From contig NZ_NBZV01000046.1 in the NCBI RefSeq assembly GCF_002379095.1, forward strand, positions 1-38,113: a stretch of DNA of 38,113 nt, read 5' to 3'. The notes beneath the pieces are model-generated. The model saw nothing but the letters and a program-made list of their open reading frames with translations, was not told the origin of the DNA and did no database searches. This DNA is from Polaromonas sp. AER18D-145. GTDB lineage: Bacteria > Pseudomonadota > Gammaproteobacteria > Burkholderiales > Burkholderiaceae_C. Below are positions 27,060 to 34,434 of this stretch, one piece after another (the stretch's first letter is position 1; each line of letters opens with the position of its first letter). A program made the position numbers and the translations under genes.

Positions 27060-27112
27060 GCAAAATTGGCCTCCAGCCCAATGAATACGTGCGCTGGCAG
27101 CTATTATTTTGA
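27060..27112 (-). repeat. Dispersed hairpin repeat, copy F (lacks the first stem arm)
   Basis: On the minus strand: AAAATAATAGCTG, CAGCGCACGT, TTGGGCTGGAGGCCAATTTT. The left arm GCTAT is replaced by coding bases of ridA, whose TAA stop is formed within the repeat. Same orientation as ridA. Confidence 0.75.
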
Positions 27113-27499
27113 GAGTGGCTGAAGCGCCGCCACGGCTTCGACTTCAATTGCAAAGCCATGGTGCAGCAGGGGCACGGGCACCACGGCCCGCGCCGGGGGC
27201 GCTGCGCCGGCCCAGGGCTGGTAGATGCGGTTGAACACCGGCCATTGCTCCATGTCGGTCACATACACGCGCACTTGCACCAACTGGGCCACGTTGCTGC
27301 CTGCTGCTTCCAGGGCCGCCTGCACGTTGGCCAGCACCTGCCGGGCCTGGTCTTCAAAGCTGGACTGGTTGAGTTTTTCGCCCGACGGGGTGATGGGCAA
27401 CTGGCCTGAAATGAAGACCAGGCCGGCGGCCACCACGGCATGGCTGTAGTGGCCGCCGGGCGGGGCCAGGGTGCCGGGGTTGATGCGCTTTATGGTCAT
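27104..27499 (-). CDS. ridA: RidA family protein (enamine/imine deaminase)
   Basis: A 131-residue RidA/YjgF protein. It has the fold signature GHYSHAVVAAGLVFISGQLP, the active-site arginine in PARAVVPV, and the acidic residue in AIEVEAVA. RidA proteins hydrolyse reactive 2-aminoacrylate released by PLP dehydratases. It lies 8 bases after the PLP enzyme gene that could make such a product. I use the ATG at 27499 (MTIKRIN); an upstream start is inside that gene. Its stop falls in repeat copy F. Confidence 0.9.
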   Translation of the reverse strand: MTIKRINPGTLAPPGGHYSHAVVAAGLVFISGQLPITPSGEKLNQSSFEDQARQVLANVQAALEAAGSNVAQLVQVRVYVTDMEQWPVFNRIYQPWAGAAPPARAVVPVPLLHHGFAIEVEAVAALQPLSK

Positions 27500-27507
27500 G
27501 GCGAATG

Positions 27508-28638
27508 CTACCAACCGTAGAAGCGGGGCCAGGTGGGTCCCAGCGTCTGCCCGGTGACGGCGTGGTACTCGGGAAACTGCGCGCCGGTGGCGCAGGCATG
27601 GTTGGGCAGCACGCGCAGCTGGGTGCCGACGGGAAAGCGCCTGGCGATGTCAGGGTCGGCCTCGCCGGTGCGGCTCACGATGCCGTGCTCCTGGTTGGCG
27701 CCGCTGAGGGTGTAGCCATCGATGCGCTGGCCGTTGACGTCGCACAGCTGGCCATAACCGTAGTCGTGCTGCTGCTTTTGCGTGCCGCGGTCGCGGCTCA
27801 TGGCCATCCAGCCGGCGTCGACAATGGCCCAGCCCTTGTCGGGCTGGTGGCCGATCACGGTGGTGAGCACGCTCAGGGCCACGTCGTCGGGGGAGCACAC
27901 GCCCACGTTGGCCATGACGAGGTCAAAAAAGACATACACACCGGCGCGCACCTCGGTCACTCCCTTGAGCTGCCGGGCCGACAGCGCCGTGGGCGTGGAG
28001 CCCACGCTCACGTTGGGGCAGGGCAGGCCGGCGGCGCGCAGGCGTTCTGCCGCCAGCACACACAGGCTGCGTTCCTGCTCGGCCATGGCTTGCAGGGCCT
28101 CGGGCGTGTTCAGCTCATAACTGGCCCCCGCGTGGGTCATCACCCCGCCCAGCGTGCTGCCGCCCTGGTGCAGCAGGGTGCCGATGGCAATCAGGTCGTC
28201 GCTGTGGGGCTGCACGCCCGAGCGGTGGCCGTCGGTGTCGACCTCGATCCAGACTTCAAACGGCACGCCATGTTGATGGGAAAAAGCAACGATGGCGGAC
28301 GCAGACGCTGCGCTGTCGGCAATGATCTTGAGCGCGCAGCCCTGGCCAATGAGTGCGGCCGCCTGCCTGAGCTTGGGTGCCGCCATACCCACGGCATACA
28401 GGATATCCGTCACCCCGGCGGCAAAAAACTGCTCGGCTTCCTTGAGCGTGGACACCGTGATGCCGCGTGCGCCGGCCTGGATCTGCGCCCGGGCAATGTC
28501 TATGCATTTGGTGGTTTTGACGTGCGGTCGAAATGCCACCTCCAGCGAGTTCATGCGCTGCTGCATGCGTTCGATGTTGCGTTGCATGCGCGCGGTGTCG
28601 ACCAGCGCGGCGGGGGTGTTGAGGTCTTGAAGCTGCAT
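27508..28638 (-). CDS. PLP-dependent D-serine dehydratase / D-threonine aldolase-like enzyme
   Basis: A 376-residue fold-type III (alanine-racemase-like) enzyme. The PLP lysine is Lys41 in FRPHVKTTK, the opening LNTPAALVD is typical, and the C-terminal LPNHACAT supplies the His and Cys that bind zinc in the DSD1 class. Members cleave D-threonine or dehydrate D-serine or hydroxyaspartate; the substrate here is not fixed. ATG 28638 is the domain start. Directly followed by ridA. Confidence 0.88.
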   Translation of the reverse strand: MQLQDLNTPAALVDTARMQRNIERMQQRMNSLEVAFRPHVKTTKCIDIARAQIQAGARGITVSTLKEAEQFFAAGVTDILYAVGMAAPKLRQAAALIGQGCALKIIADSAASASAIVAFSHQHGVPFEVWIEVDTDGHRSGVQPHSDDLIAIGTLLHQGGSTLGGVMTHAGASYELNTPEALQAMAEQERSLCVLAAERLRAAGLPCPNVSVGSTPTALSARQLKGVTEVRAGVYVFFDLVMANVGVCSPDDVALSVLTTVIGHQPDKGWAIVDAGWMAMSRDRGTQKQQHDYGYGQLCDVNGQRIDGYTLSGANQEHGIVSRTGEADPDIARRFPVGTQLRVLPNHACATGAQFPEYHAVTGQTLGPTWPRFYGW

Positions 28639-28767
28639 ACGCCGATTGTGCGAGAAGCGAGCGGCAATGTCGCGGGTCAACCGGTATTTTCCGCGCACCC
28701 GGGGTGACAGGTCGGCGCGGGATGAAAGAAGATCTGCCCTGCGCGCTGTGTTTTCCGCGCGTTCAAT

Positions 28768-29163
28768 TCACCAGTGTGTTTCGCCGGCTACCCGTTCCAC
28801 CTCGTTGATCGCGTAGGTGGTGAACTCGTCGATCTCGGTGGCTTTGTCGAACACGGCGTCGGCGCCTGCGGCCAGGCAGCGCTGGCGCATGGCCGGGGTG
28901 GCGTAACCGGTCAGCACGACGATTTTCTGCCGCAGGTCGCGGTTGCCGCAGCTTTTGACCACATTCAGGCCGTTGCCCTGCAGCAAAAACAGGTCGACCA
29001 CGGCCAGGTCCCAGGCGGTGGGGTGGTCGGTCAGCCATTGGCGGGCCTCGTCTTCGGTGCTGGCACCGCCCACCACGCGGGCGCCGACCAGTTCTTCCAG
29101 GGACTCAGCCAGGTTGGCGCGGATGACGGGGCTGTCTTCGACCAGAAAGATTCTCAGGCGCAT
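28768..29163 (-). CDS. Single-domain response regulator
   Basis: A 131-residue CheY-like receiver. Acidic pocket Glu9-Asp10 in FLVEDSP, phosphoacceptor Asp57 in AVVDLFLLQGN, Thr85 in VLTGYA and Lys107 in VFDKATE are all present. There is no output domain, so it probably works by protein contact or as a phosphorelay step; no histidine kinase is nearby. The ATG at 29163 fits the fold; a longer open frame upstream is not real. The 285-base gap to the next gene holds nothing I can name. Confidence 0.9.
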   Translation of the reverse strand: MRLRIFLVEDSPVIRANLAESLEELVGARVVGGASTEDEARQWLTDHPTAWDLAVVDLFLLQGNGLNVVKSCGNRDLRQKIVVLTGYATPAMRQRCLAAGADAVFDKATEIDEFTTYAINEVERVAGETHW

Positions 29164-29449
29164 CGGGGGTCCGGTTGAAACACAGCCTGCGCAACAGGTT
29201 GTGGGTTGGGAGAAGTCTGGGCGTAGTCTACACAAGGCAATGCCGGGAGAAGCGCCATTCATGTGCCGCTCTGTAACGCTGGCTGCGCGCGCCGGCATGT
29301 CGCGCACTTCATGCGGCCTTGTCTGACATACAACAATGACGCCTGGCAAAAAAATGCTAATTTGTCCGGAGGGTCGAGTCCCGGCAGCGTTGGCGCCGAT
29401 GCTGGGCTCTTTTTCATCCGTTTTCACCCTTTATCCCGAGGAGTGCACC

Positions 29450-29653
29450 ATGTCCAGCAGCAAGCAGAACCCGCGTGACAAACAGACCGGCCACACCGGC
29501 AAAGTCGAGAACGACACCAACAAGATGGGCGAGAAGGATGCCACCCAGCTGAACCAGGGCAAGCGCACGCCCGACAGCCGCAGCGACCGCGAGGCGCATA
29601 TCGGCGGCGACAACCAGACGCAGGCGCGGCGCGGGAAAACCACCGGGCACTGA
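29450..29653 (+). CDS. Small hydrophilic protein, unknown
   Basis: A 67-residue protein, not recognised. It is almost free of hydrophobic residues and rich in Lys, Asp, Gly, Thr, Asn and Gln (KQTGHTGKVENDTNKMGEKD), so it is probably disordered, like small stress-related hydrophilins. GAGGAG lies eight bases before the ATG, a strong ribosome site that supports a real gene. Confidence 0.65.
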   Translation: MSSSKQNPRDKQTGHTGKVENDTNKMGEKDATQLNQGKRTPDSRSDREAHIGGDNQTQARRGKTTGH

Positions 29654-29685
29654 GCCGGGTTCAGGGGCTGGCGCGGGCGTCAAAT

Positions 29686-29736
29686 CGGGGCCCAGCCCTT
29701 TATCGGTGGGCGTCAGCAGCTATGTTTGTGATAGCG
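29686..29736 (-). repeat. Dispersed hairpin repeat, copy G
   Basis: On the minus strand GCTATCACAAACATAGCTG, then TGACGCCC, ATAAAGGGCTGGG. It lies between the small hydrophilic gene and the MNT gene, opposite in orientation to both. Confidence 0.8.
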
Positions 29737-29795
29737 GGCTGATGATGGTTGCCTTGCTGGATCAATCCCACCCTCGCGGGTACCATTGCGCCACG

Positions 29796-30104
29796 ATGCA
29801 TCCCCTCATCACGCAAAAGCGCGCGGACATTGCGCGCATCTGTCAGCGCCTGCACATCCAGAGGCTGGAAGTGTTTGGATCGGCCGCGCGCGGCACCGAT
29901 TTCGATCCATTGCGCAGCGATGCGGACTTTCTGGTGGAATTTGCCCCCGGCGCCAAGCGCGGGCTCGACGGCTACTTTGCGCTCAAGTCGGAGCTGGAGC
30001 AGTTGCTTGGGCGCGGCGTGGACCTGGTGGAGCCGCGCAGCGTGCGCAACCCGTACGTGCTGGCAGGCATCAACAGCGCGCGTGAAGTGGTTTATGCGGC
30101 GTGA
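29796..30104 (+). CDS. Orphan MNT-type nucleotidyltransferase
   Basis: A 102-residue minimal nucleotidyltransferase. VFGSAARGTD and later SDADFLVEF give a GS...D-x-D signature, with twelve residues between GS and D rather than ten, a known spacing variant. It resembles MntA at 18454, but no HEPN partner follows; repeats and then a membrane protein gene follow instead. The ATG at 29796 fits the domain; the longer frame runs into repeat copy G. It could be a leftover antitoxin or have another role. Confidence 0.8.
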   Translation: MHPLITQKRADIARICQRLHIQRLEVFGSAARGTDFDPLRSDADFLVEFAPGAKRGLDGYFALKSELEQLLGRGVDLVEPRSVRNPYVLAGINSAREVVYAA

Positions 30105-30181
30105 CCCGCGGGCCTGGCTTTGGGGCGTGCGCGAGGCCGCCGCGGCCATCTATTGATGATCTCGCAATTCATGCTACTTCC

Positions 30182-30255
30182 CCGTTCGGGCTGAGCCTGT
30201 CGAAGCCCTTCGATCCTTCGACAAGCTCAGGACAGGCCGAGCTCAGGGCGAACGG
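30182..30255. repeat. Long imperfect palindromic repeat (CCGTTCGGGCTGAGC type)
   Basis: The left arm CCGTTCGGGCTGAGCCTGTC pairs with a right arm ending GCTCAGGGCGAACGG. An inner hairpin of TTCGA-containing elements (TGTCGAAG, CTTCGACAAGC) lies between. This is a widespread dispersed repeat type in proteobacterial genomes, as I know it. It follows the orphan MNT gene. Confidence 0.8.
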
Positions 30256-30308
30256 TAGTGAGTTGTCTGTCATGGTTTATGGAAATCTCAATAGCACTGA
30301 TTTTTACA

Positions 30309-30367
30309 AGACAAATCAGCCTACAGCCCTTTATCCACGTGCGTCACAAGCTATGAATTAAATAGCA
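30309..30367 (-). repeat. Dispersed hairpin repeat, copy H
   Basis: On the minus strand GCTATTTAATTCATAGCTT, then GACGCACG, ATAAAGGGCTGTAGGC and a GATTT end. It lies between the palindromic repeat and its isolated half copy. Confidence 0.8.
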
Positions 30368-30382
30368 AAACGGCGCCAACCA

Positions 30383-30397
30383 GCTCAGCCCGAACGG
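30383..30397 (-). repeat. Isolated inverted half-copy of the palindromic repeat
   Basis: GCTCAGCCCGAACGG is the exact reverse complement of 30182-30196, 186 bases away. Confidence 0.7.
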
Positions 30398-30448
30398 CGT
30401 AGCGGCGGACGCCGCGGGCGCTCATAATCGCTTCCATACTTCAAGGAG

Positions 30449-31033
30449 ATGGTGGTGGCGATACTGATTCTGGGGCTGGTGCTTTTTTTGGGCGTGCATT
30501 CCATACGCATCGTGGCCGACGGCTGGCGCACGGCGACGATAGGCCGCGTTGGTGAGCTGCCCTGGAAGGCCGTTTATGCGCTGCTGTCGATTGCCGGTTT
30601 TGCGCTGATCGTGTGGGGCTTTGGCCTGGCGCGGCAGCAGCCGGTGCAGCTGTGGCTGCCGCCAAGAGGCATGCGGCACCTGGCCTCGCTGCTGACGCTG
30701 GTGGCTTTCATCCTGCTGGCGGCCACCTATGTGCCGCGCAATGCGATCAAGGCGCGGCTGCATCACCCCATGGTGCTGGGGGTCAAGGTGTGGGCGCTGG
30801 CCCACTTGCTGGCCAACGGCAATGTGGCGCATGTGGTGCTGTTCGGCGCCTTCCTGGTGTGGGCGGCGCTGAGCTTTCGTGCGGCGCAGGCCCGCGACCG
30901 CGCGGCGCACACCGTGTACCCGGCGGGCACCCCGGCCGGCACGGCGATCACGGTGGCAGTCGGTGCGGTTGTCTGGGCGGTGTTAGCGTTCTGGGCGCAC
31001 GGCTTGCTGATCGGCATCCGGCCGGTGGGCTGA
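30449..31033 (+). CDS. NnrU family membrane protein
   Basis: A ~194-residue inner-membrane protein with five or six hydrophobic helices, opening ILILGLVLFLGVHSIRI. The NnrU-type features are the loop YVPRNAIKARLHHPM and the following VKVWALAHLLANG. NnrU proteins are linked to nitrite/nitric oxide metabolism in some species, but the family is wider and no denitrification gene is near. AAGGAG is immediately before the ATG at 30449, so translation more likely begins at one of the GTG codons at 30452 or 30455. Confidence 0.88.
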   Translation: MVVAILILGLVLFLGVHSIRIVADGWRTATIGRVGELPWKAVYALLSIAGFALIVWGFGLARQQPVQLWLPPRGMRHLASLLTLVAFILLAATYVPRNAIKARLHHPMVLGVKVWALAHLLANGNVAHVVLFGAFLVWAALSFRAAQARDRAAHTVYPAGTPAGTAITVAVGAVVWAVLAFWAHGLLIGIRPVG

Positions 31034-31201
31034 TCTGGCCTGAGCTAGCCGATTGGGGGTGCTGCGCGCGCGGGCCGGCAGGGCCTGTGCCGATGGCCCC
31101 GACCCGCGCCGGGCGAGAATGCGGGTATTGAATGGTGACATCGGCTACATCTGGCCGGCAGGGCCGTTCCGCATGGTGAAGATGGCGGGCCATGTGAGCG
31201 A

Positions 31202-31233
31202 TCACTTTCGCTAAAGTGACCACCCTGTGGTGG
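31202..31233. promoter_or_regulatory. Tandem hairpins in the leader of the exported Ala/Gly-rich gene
   Basis: TCACTTT-CGCT-AAAGTGA (31202-31219) is directly followed by CCACC-CTGT-GGTGG (31220-31233), both perfect. They lie ~90 bases before the ATG at 31325 in an otherwise empty 290-base gap. Each could be an operator or a leader RNA hairpin. Confidence 0.5.
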
Positions 31234-31324
31234 CGACGCATCACCTTACAAAGCCAACGAAGCCGACACTCAGTGAACATTCTGGCGTTGGAAGATGAAC
31301 GCTTCTTCAACAGCAGGAGCTTCA

Positions 31325-31987
31325 ATGATCCGTTTCAACAAATTTCAATCTGACCTTTCCCCAGCGCTGGCACCCGCGGCCCGGCCACGGGCTTTGCGGG
31401 CCGTTCCTTCGCTGATGGTGCTGACTACGGCCATGATCTGGGGTGTTTCAGCGCAGGCCGGCGGTCTGGTGAATCTGGACGGCGCCGTGCGCGGCGCCAC
31501 CGGCGTGACCGTGGCCGCCGGCCCAGCGCTGGGTGCTGGCGTGGGCGTGGGTGCAGGCATTGGCGCGAACACGGCCGTGCAGCCCGGTGGCGGTACCGCC
31601 AATGCCGGTGTGGGCCTGGATGCCGGCGTGCGCGCAGGTGCCAATGGCAATGCGACAGCGCAGGACAACCGGGCGCCTGCAGGCGCTGACGGCGCGGCGG
31701 CTGCCGGTGCGCAGGCCGGGGGCGGCATGAGCGCCTCGGGCACCGCGAACAGCGCCACCGATGGCGCAGGCAAGGTGCTGGGCGGTGTGCGCAATACGGC
31801 GGAGGCCGCAGGTGATGCCGCAACGTCCAGCGGCAAGCGCGTGGCGCAGGCCGGCAAGGCGGAAGTGAAAAGTGGCGCCGGCGCGGCCAAGGCTGCTGGT
31901 GGCCAGGTCAAGGCCAAAGCCAAGGCCAAAGTGAAAGCGGATGCCGAGGCCGGCGCTGCCGTTCAGGGTGAGGCCCCGGCCCGTTAA
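31325..31987 (+). CDS. Exported Ala/Gly-rich low-complexity protein
   Basis: A 220-residue protein, function unknown. A long N-terminal region with Arg and a hydrophobic stretch (VLTTAMIWGVSAQAGG) looks like a signal peptide cleaved near residue 45. The rest is repetitive: GVGVGAGIGAN-type Gly/Val/Ala runs, then a Lys/Ala helix-like end with KAKAKAKVKADAEAG. CAGGAG nine bases before the ATG at 31325 fixes the start. A terminator lies at 32064-32103. Possibly a cell-surface or matrix protein. Confidence 0.7.
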   Translation: MIRFNKFQSDLSPALAPAARPRALRAVPSLMVLTTAMIWGVSAQAGGLVNLDGAVRGATGVTVAAGPALGAGVGVGAGIGANTAVQPGGGTANAGVGLDAGVRAGANGNATAQDNRAPAGADGAAAAGAQAGGGMSASGTANSATDGAGKVLGGVRNTAEAAGDAATSSGKRVAQAGKAEVKSGAGAAKAAGGQVKAKAKAKVKADAEAGAAVQGEAPAR

Positions 31988-32063
31988 TGTGTTGATGCCT
32001 TAGTGTCCGAATGCCTTAAGGGGCTTTGACGGGCATTCACGGGTCTCGATGGGCCTTCAAACC

Positions 32064-32103
32064 CAAGCAGCATGTGCCGACAGGCGGATGCTGCTTTTTT
32101 TTT
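32064..32103 (+). terminator. Rho-independent terminator
   Basis: AAGCAGCAT pairs with ATGCTGCTT across a 14-base loop, followed by a run of T. It ends the exported protein gene and lies directly before the convergent ubiB stop. Confidence 0.85.
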
Positions 32104-32105
32104 GC

Positions 32106-33812
32106 TCAGTCCGCGTCGTCGCTGTCGCGCCCGCGGCTGCTGCGCCAGATGGCGCGCACCAGCCACAGGCCGCCCAGCATGGCGCCGGTGAAGCCGAGAA
32201 AACCGAACAGCGGCAGGCCCATCAGCGTGGGGCCGCCCTGCACCGTCATGACGATGGACGAGCCGATGATGAGCGCGGCAATGATCAGCGCCATGGCCAG
32301 GCGGTTGGCGGCGCGGTCCACCTGGTCGCCCACGCGTTTGAGGTGAGCCAGCTCGATGCCGACGCTCAAATGGCCGCGGCGCGCGTTGCGCAGCAGGCGC
32401 GAGACGTCGTGCGGCAGCTGTTCGGCCACGGCCAGGGTGCGGCGCAGGGTTTTCCAGGCGCGGCTGGCCAGCACCTCGGGCTGGTAGCGGGCGCGCAGCA
32501 CCTGGCGCAGCATGGGCGTGGCCTCGGTGGCCATGTGAAAGCCCGGGTCCAGCCCGCGGCCCATGCCCTCGAGCGAGATGAAGGCCTTGATCAGCAGCGC
32601 CAGATCCGGCGGCAGGCCCAGGTGGTGTTCGCGCAGCAGGGTGGTGACGTCGGCCAGCATCTGGCCCAGGCTGAGCTCGGCCAGGGGGGTGCCGTGGTAT
32701 TGGTCGACAAAGGCTTCGATCTCGGTTTCGAGCTGCCCGAGGTTGGTGCCGTGGCTGTCGCCGGTCCAGTCCATCAGCACGTCGGCCACGGCCTGCGCCT
32801 GCCGCTCGACCAGGCCCAGCAGCAGCTGCAGCAGCTCTTCGCGCCGGCGCTCGGACAGGCGCCCGACCATGCCGAAGTCGATGAAGGCGATGCCGTTGCC
32901 GGGCAGGTAAAACACGTTGCCGGGGTGCGGGTCGGCGTGGAAAAAGCCGTCTTCCACAATCATCTTGAGCACGGCGCGCGCGCCGCGCTGGGCCAGCAGG
33001 GTGCGGTCGAAGCCGGCCTCGGGGGTGAGCTGGTCGAGCCGGTCGCCGGGGATGCCGCCCACGAAGTCCTGCACGTTCACGCGTTCGCCGGTGTGCGCCC
33101 AGTGCACGCGCGGGATGACGATCCAGGGCAGCGGCGCCATGTTGGCGGCAATGCGTTCGGCATGGCGGCATTCGCCGGCCAGGTCCAGCTCGCGGCGCAG
33201 GGATTTGACCAGCTCGCGCACCAGCTGCTGCGGGCGGTAGGGCTTGAGGGCGGGCATTTCCGCTTCCACCACCGCGGCCAGGCGGCCGAGCAGGCGCAGG
33301 TCGGCCTCGATCACCGCGGTGATGCCGGGGCGGCGTATCTTGACGACGACCTCGGTGCCGTCCTTGAGCTGCGCGCGGTGCACCTGGGCGATGGAGGCGG
33401 CGGCCACCGGCTCGGTGTCGAAGCGGGCAAACACCTCTTCGGGCTCGCCGCCCAGGTCTTCGCGCAGCTGTGGCCGCAGCAGTTCAAAGGGCACGGCAGG
33501 CACGTGGTTGTGGAGTTTTTCAAACTCGGCAATCCACTCGGGGCCAAACAGGTCGGCGCGGCCGGCGAGGATCTGCCCGAGCTTGACAAAGGCCGGGCCC
33601 AGCTCTTCCAGGGCCAAGCGCACCTGCACGGGCGGCTCGATGCGGGCCAGGTCGGCGGCATGCTCCCACTTGAGGGCGTGGCCGGCGCGCTCGAGCCGGT
33701 CGGCCAGGCCGAGCCGGCGCACGCTGTCGCCGAAGCCGTGGCGGATCAGCACACCGGCGATGTCGTTGAGGCGCCCCATGTCGCGCGCCGCGCCCAGAGT
33801 CTCTATCAGCAT
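32106..33812 (-). CDS. ubiB: UbiB/ABC1 family protein kinase-like protein
   Basis: A 568-residue UbiB-family atypical kinase. Signatures: FVKLGQILAGRADLFG (KxGQ motif), AAASIAQVHRA (the alanine-rich loop), FHADPHPGN (catalytic) and FIDFGMVGRL (metal-binding DFG). Two hydrophobic helices near the end (LAMALIIAALIIGSSIVM and a second one) anchor it in the inner membrane. UbiB supports ubiquinone synthesis as an ATPase. No other ubi gene is nearby and paralogues exist, so the symbol is provisional. Confidence 0.85.
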   Translation of the reverse strand: MLIETLGAARDMGRLNDIAGVLIRHGFGDSVRRLGLADRLERAGHALKWEHAADLARIEPPVQVRLALEELGPAFVKLGQILAGRADLFGPEWIAEFEKLHNHVPAVPFELLRPQLREDLGGEPEEVFARFDTEPVAAASIAQVHRAQLKDGTEVVVKIRRPGITAVIEADLRLLGRLAAVVEAEMPALKPYRPQQLVRELVKSLRRELDLAGECRHAERIAANMAPLPWIVIPRVHWAHTGERVNVQDFVGGIPGDRLDQLTPEAGFDRTLLAQRGARAVLKMIVEDGFFHADPHPGNVFYLPGNGIAFIDFGMVGRLSERRREELLQLLLGLVERQAQAVADVLMDWTGDSHGTNLGQLETEIEAFVDQYHGTPLAELSLGQMLADVTTLLREHHLGLPPDLALLIKAFISLEGMGRGLDPGFHMATEATPMLRQVLRARYQPEVLASRAWKTLRRTLAVAEQLPHDVSRLLRNARRGHLSVGIELAHLKRVGDQVDRAANRLAMALIIAALIIGSSIVMTVQGGPTLMGLPLFGFLGFTGAMLGGLWLVRAIWRSSRGRDSDDAD

Positions 33813-33855
33813 GGCGCGATGATAGCCCCGCGCCGGGGCGGGGCGGCGGGCGGGC

Positions 33856-34040
33856 TCAGAGGGCCACGACGGTCTTGATCCACTTGACGATTTCCTCGCT
33901 GGCCAGGCGTGGCGTCTCCAGATGGCCGCCCGGGACCTCGAGGTATTTGTGTTTCGGGTTGGCCGGCAGCTTATCGAAGAAGTAGGCGCGGGCGCGCTGG
34001 ATCAGCGCCGCCTGATCCCGCTGGAGTTCGGCCAGCGTTT
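33856..34040 (-). pseudogene. C-terminal remnant of an alpha/beta hydrolase gene (leftward)
   Basis: The open frame 33856-34101 on the minus strand has a hydrolase-like end: AYFFDKLPANPKHKYLEVPG, GHLETP with the likely catalytic His, then a helical tail EEIVKWIKTVVAL. Its first ~20 codons are antisense to the rightward hydrolase remnant and not protein-like. There is no N-terminal half or nucleophile elbow. The right limit is approximate. Family call moderate. Confidence 0.4.
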
Positions 34041-34155
34041 TGCGCGCGACATCGCCGGAAGCCGGGTGGTGGTGTTCGACGAGCTGGGCCACGTGCCGCA
34101 CGAGGAAGACCCGGCGCGCACGGTGGCGGTGGTGAAGACGTTTCTCGGGCGGTAG
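34009..34155 (+). pseudogene. C-terminal remnant of an alpha/beta hydrolase gene (rightward)
   Basis: In the frame ending at 34155 the sequence LIPLEFGQRFARDIAG, VVVFDELGHVPHEEDPARTV is the classic C-terminus of an alpha/beta hydrolase: the Asp-containing cap strand, the GHVPHEEDP histidine block and a closing helix VAVVKTFL. Nothing upstream encodes the front of the protein; the opposite strand carries another hydrolase tail. The start is approximate. Confidence 0.6.
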
Positions 34156-34164
34156 GCCGGGCGC

Positions 34165-34428
34165 CTACTTGCCGTCGGGCAGCTCGATCTTGACTTCGAG
34201 CACGTCGAGGTTGTCCTGGCGTTCCAGGTTGACCTTGATGTCGGCCGGGTTGATGTTGATGTATTTGGAGATCACCGCGATCAAATCACGCTGCAGCGCC
34301 GGCAGGTAGTCGGGCTCGTGGCTGTGGCGGCCCGAGCGTTCGTGCGCCAGGATGATCTGCAGCCGCTCTTTGGCGACGCTGGCGGTTTTTTTCTTTTCGC
34401 CGAGCAGGAAGGAGAGGAAAGAGGCCAT
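34165..34428 (-). CDS. minE: MinE, cell division topological specificity factor
   Basis: An 87-residue protein. It has the membrane/MinD-binding N-terminal segment ([20 protein letters not shown], then IILAHER) and the C-terminal dimer domain [19 protein letters not shown]. It stimulates MinD ATPase and drives pole-to-pole oscillation. The last gene of the leftward minC-minD-minE operon, 6 bases after minD. Confidence 0.96.
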   Translation of the reverse strand: MASFLSFLLGEKKKTASVAKERLQIILAHERSGRHSHEPDYLPALQRDLIAVISKYININPADIKVNLERQDNLDVLEVKIELPDGK

Positions 34429-34434
34429 GGCGGG

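Larger units (their letters stand above)
30105..30448. other. Repeat-rich gap
   Basis: No gene. It contains the long imperfect palindrome 30182-30255, repeat copy H at 30309-30367, and an exact inverted 15-base copy of the palindrome end at 30383-30397. Confidence 0.8.

Noticed and set aside
29344..29358. TGGCA...TGC resembling a sigma-54 promoter
   Set aside because: GG and GC are nine bases apart, not the required ten, and the match is only a poly-A run between short motifs.
30105..30448. Possible CRISPR-like array in the repeat-rich gap
   Set aside because: The repeats differ from each other and are not evenly spaced; no spacer units or cas genes are present.
30613..31131. 172-codon open frame overlapping the NnrU gene
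   Set aside because: Gly/Ala/Arg-rich alternate frame with no motif; the NnrU frame is clearly the real one.
32049..33878. 609-codon open frame antisense to ubiB
   Set aside because: ubiB carries all kinase motifs on the other strand; this frame has only shadow composition.
33909..34193. 94-codon plus-strand frame over the hydrolase scar
   Set aside because: Gly/Arg/Pro-rich translation without hydrolase motifs; the frame ending at 34155 holds the GHVPHEEDP block instead.
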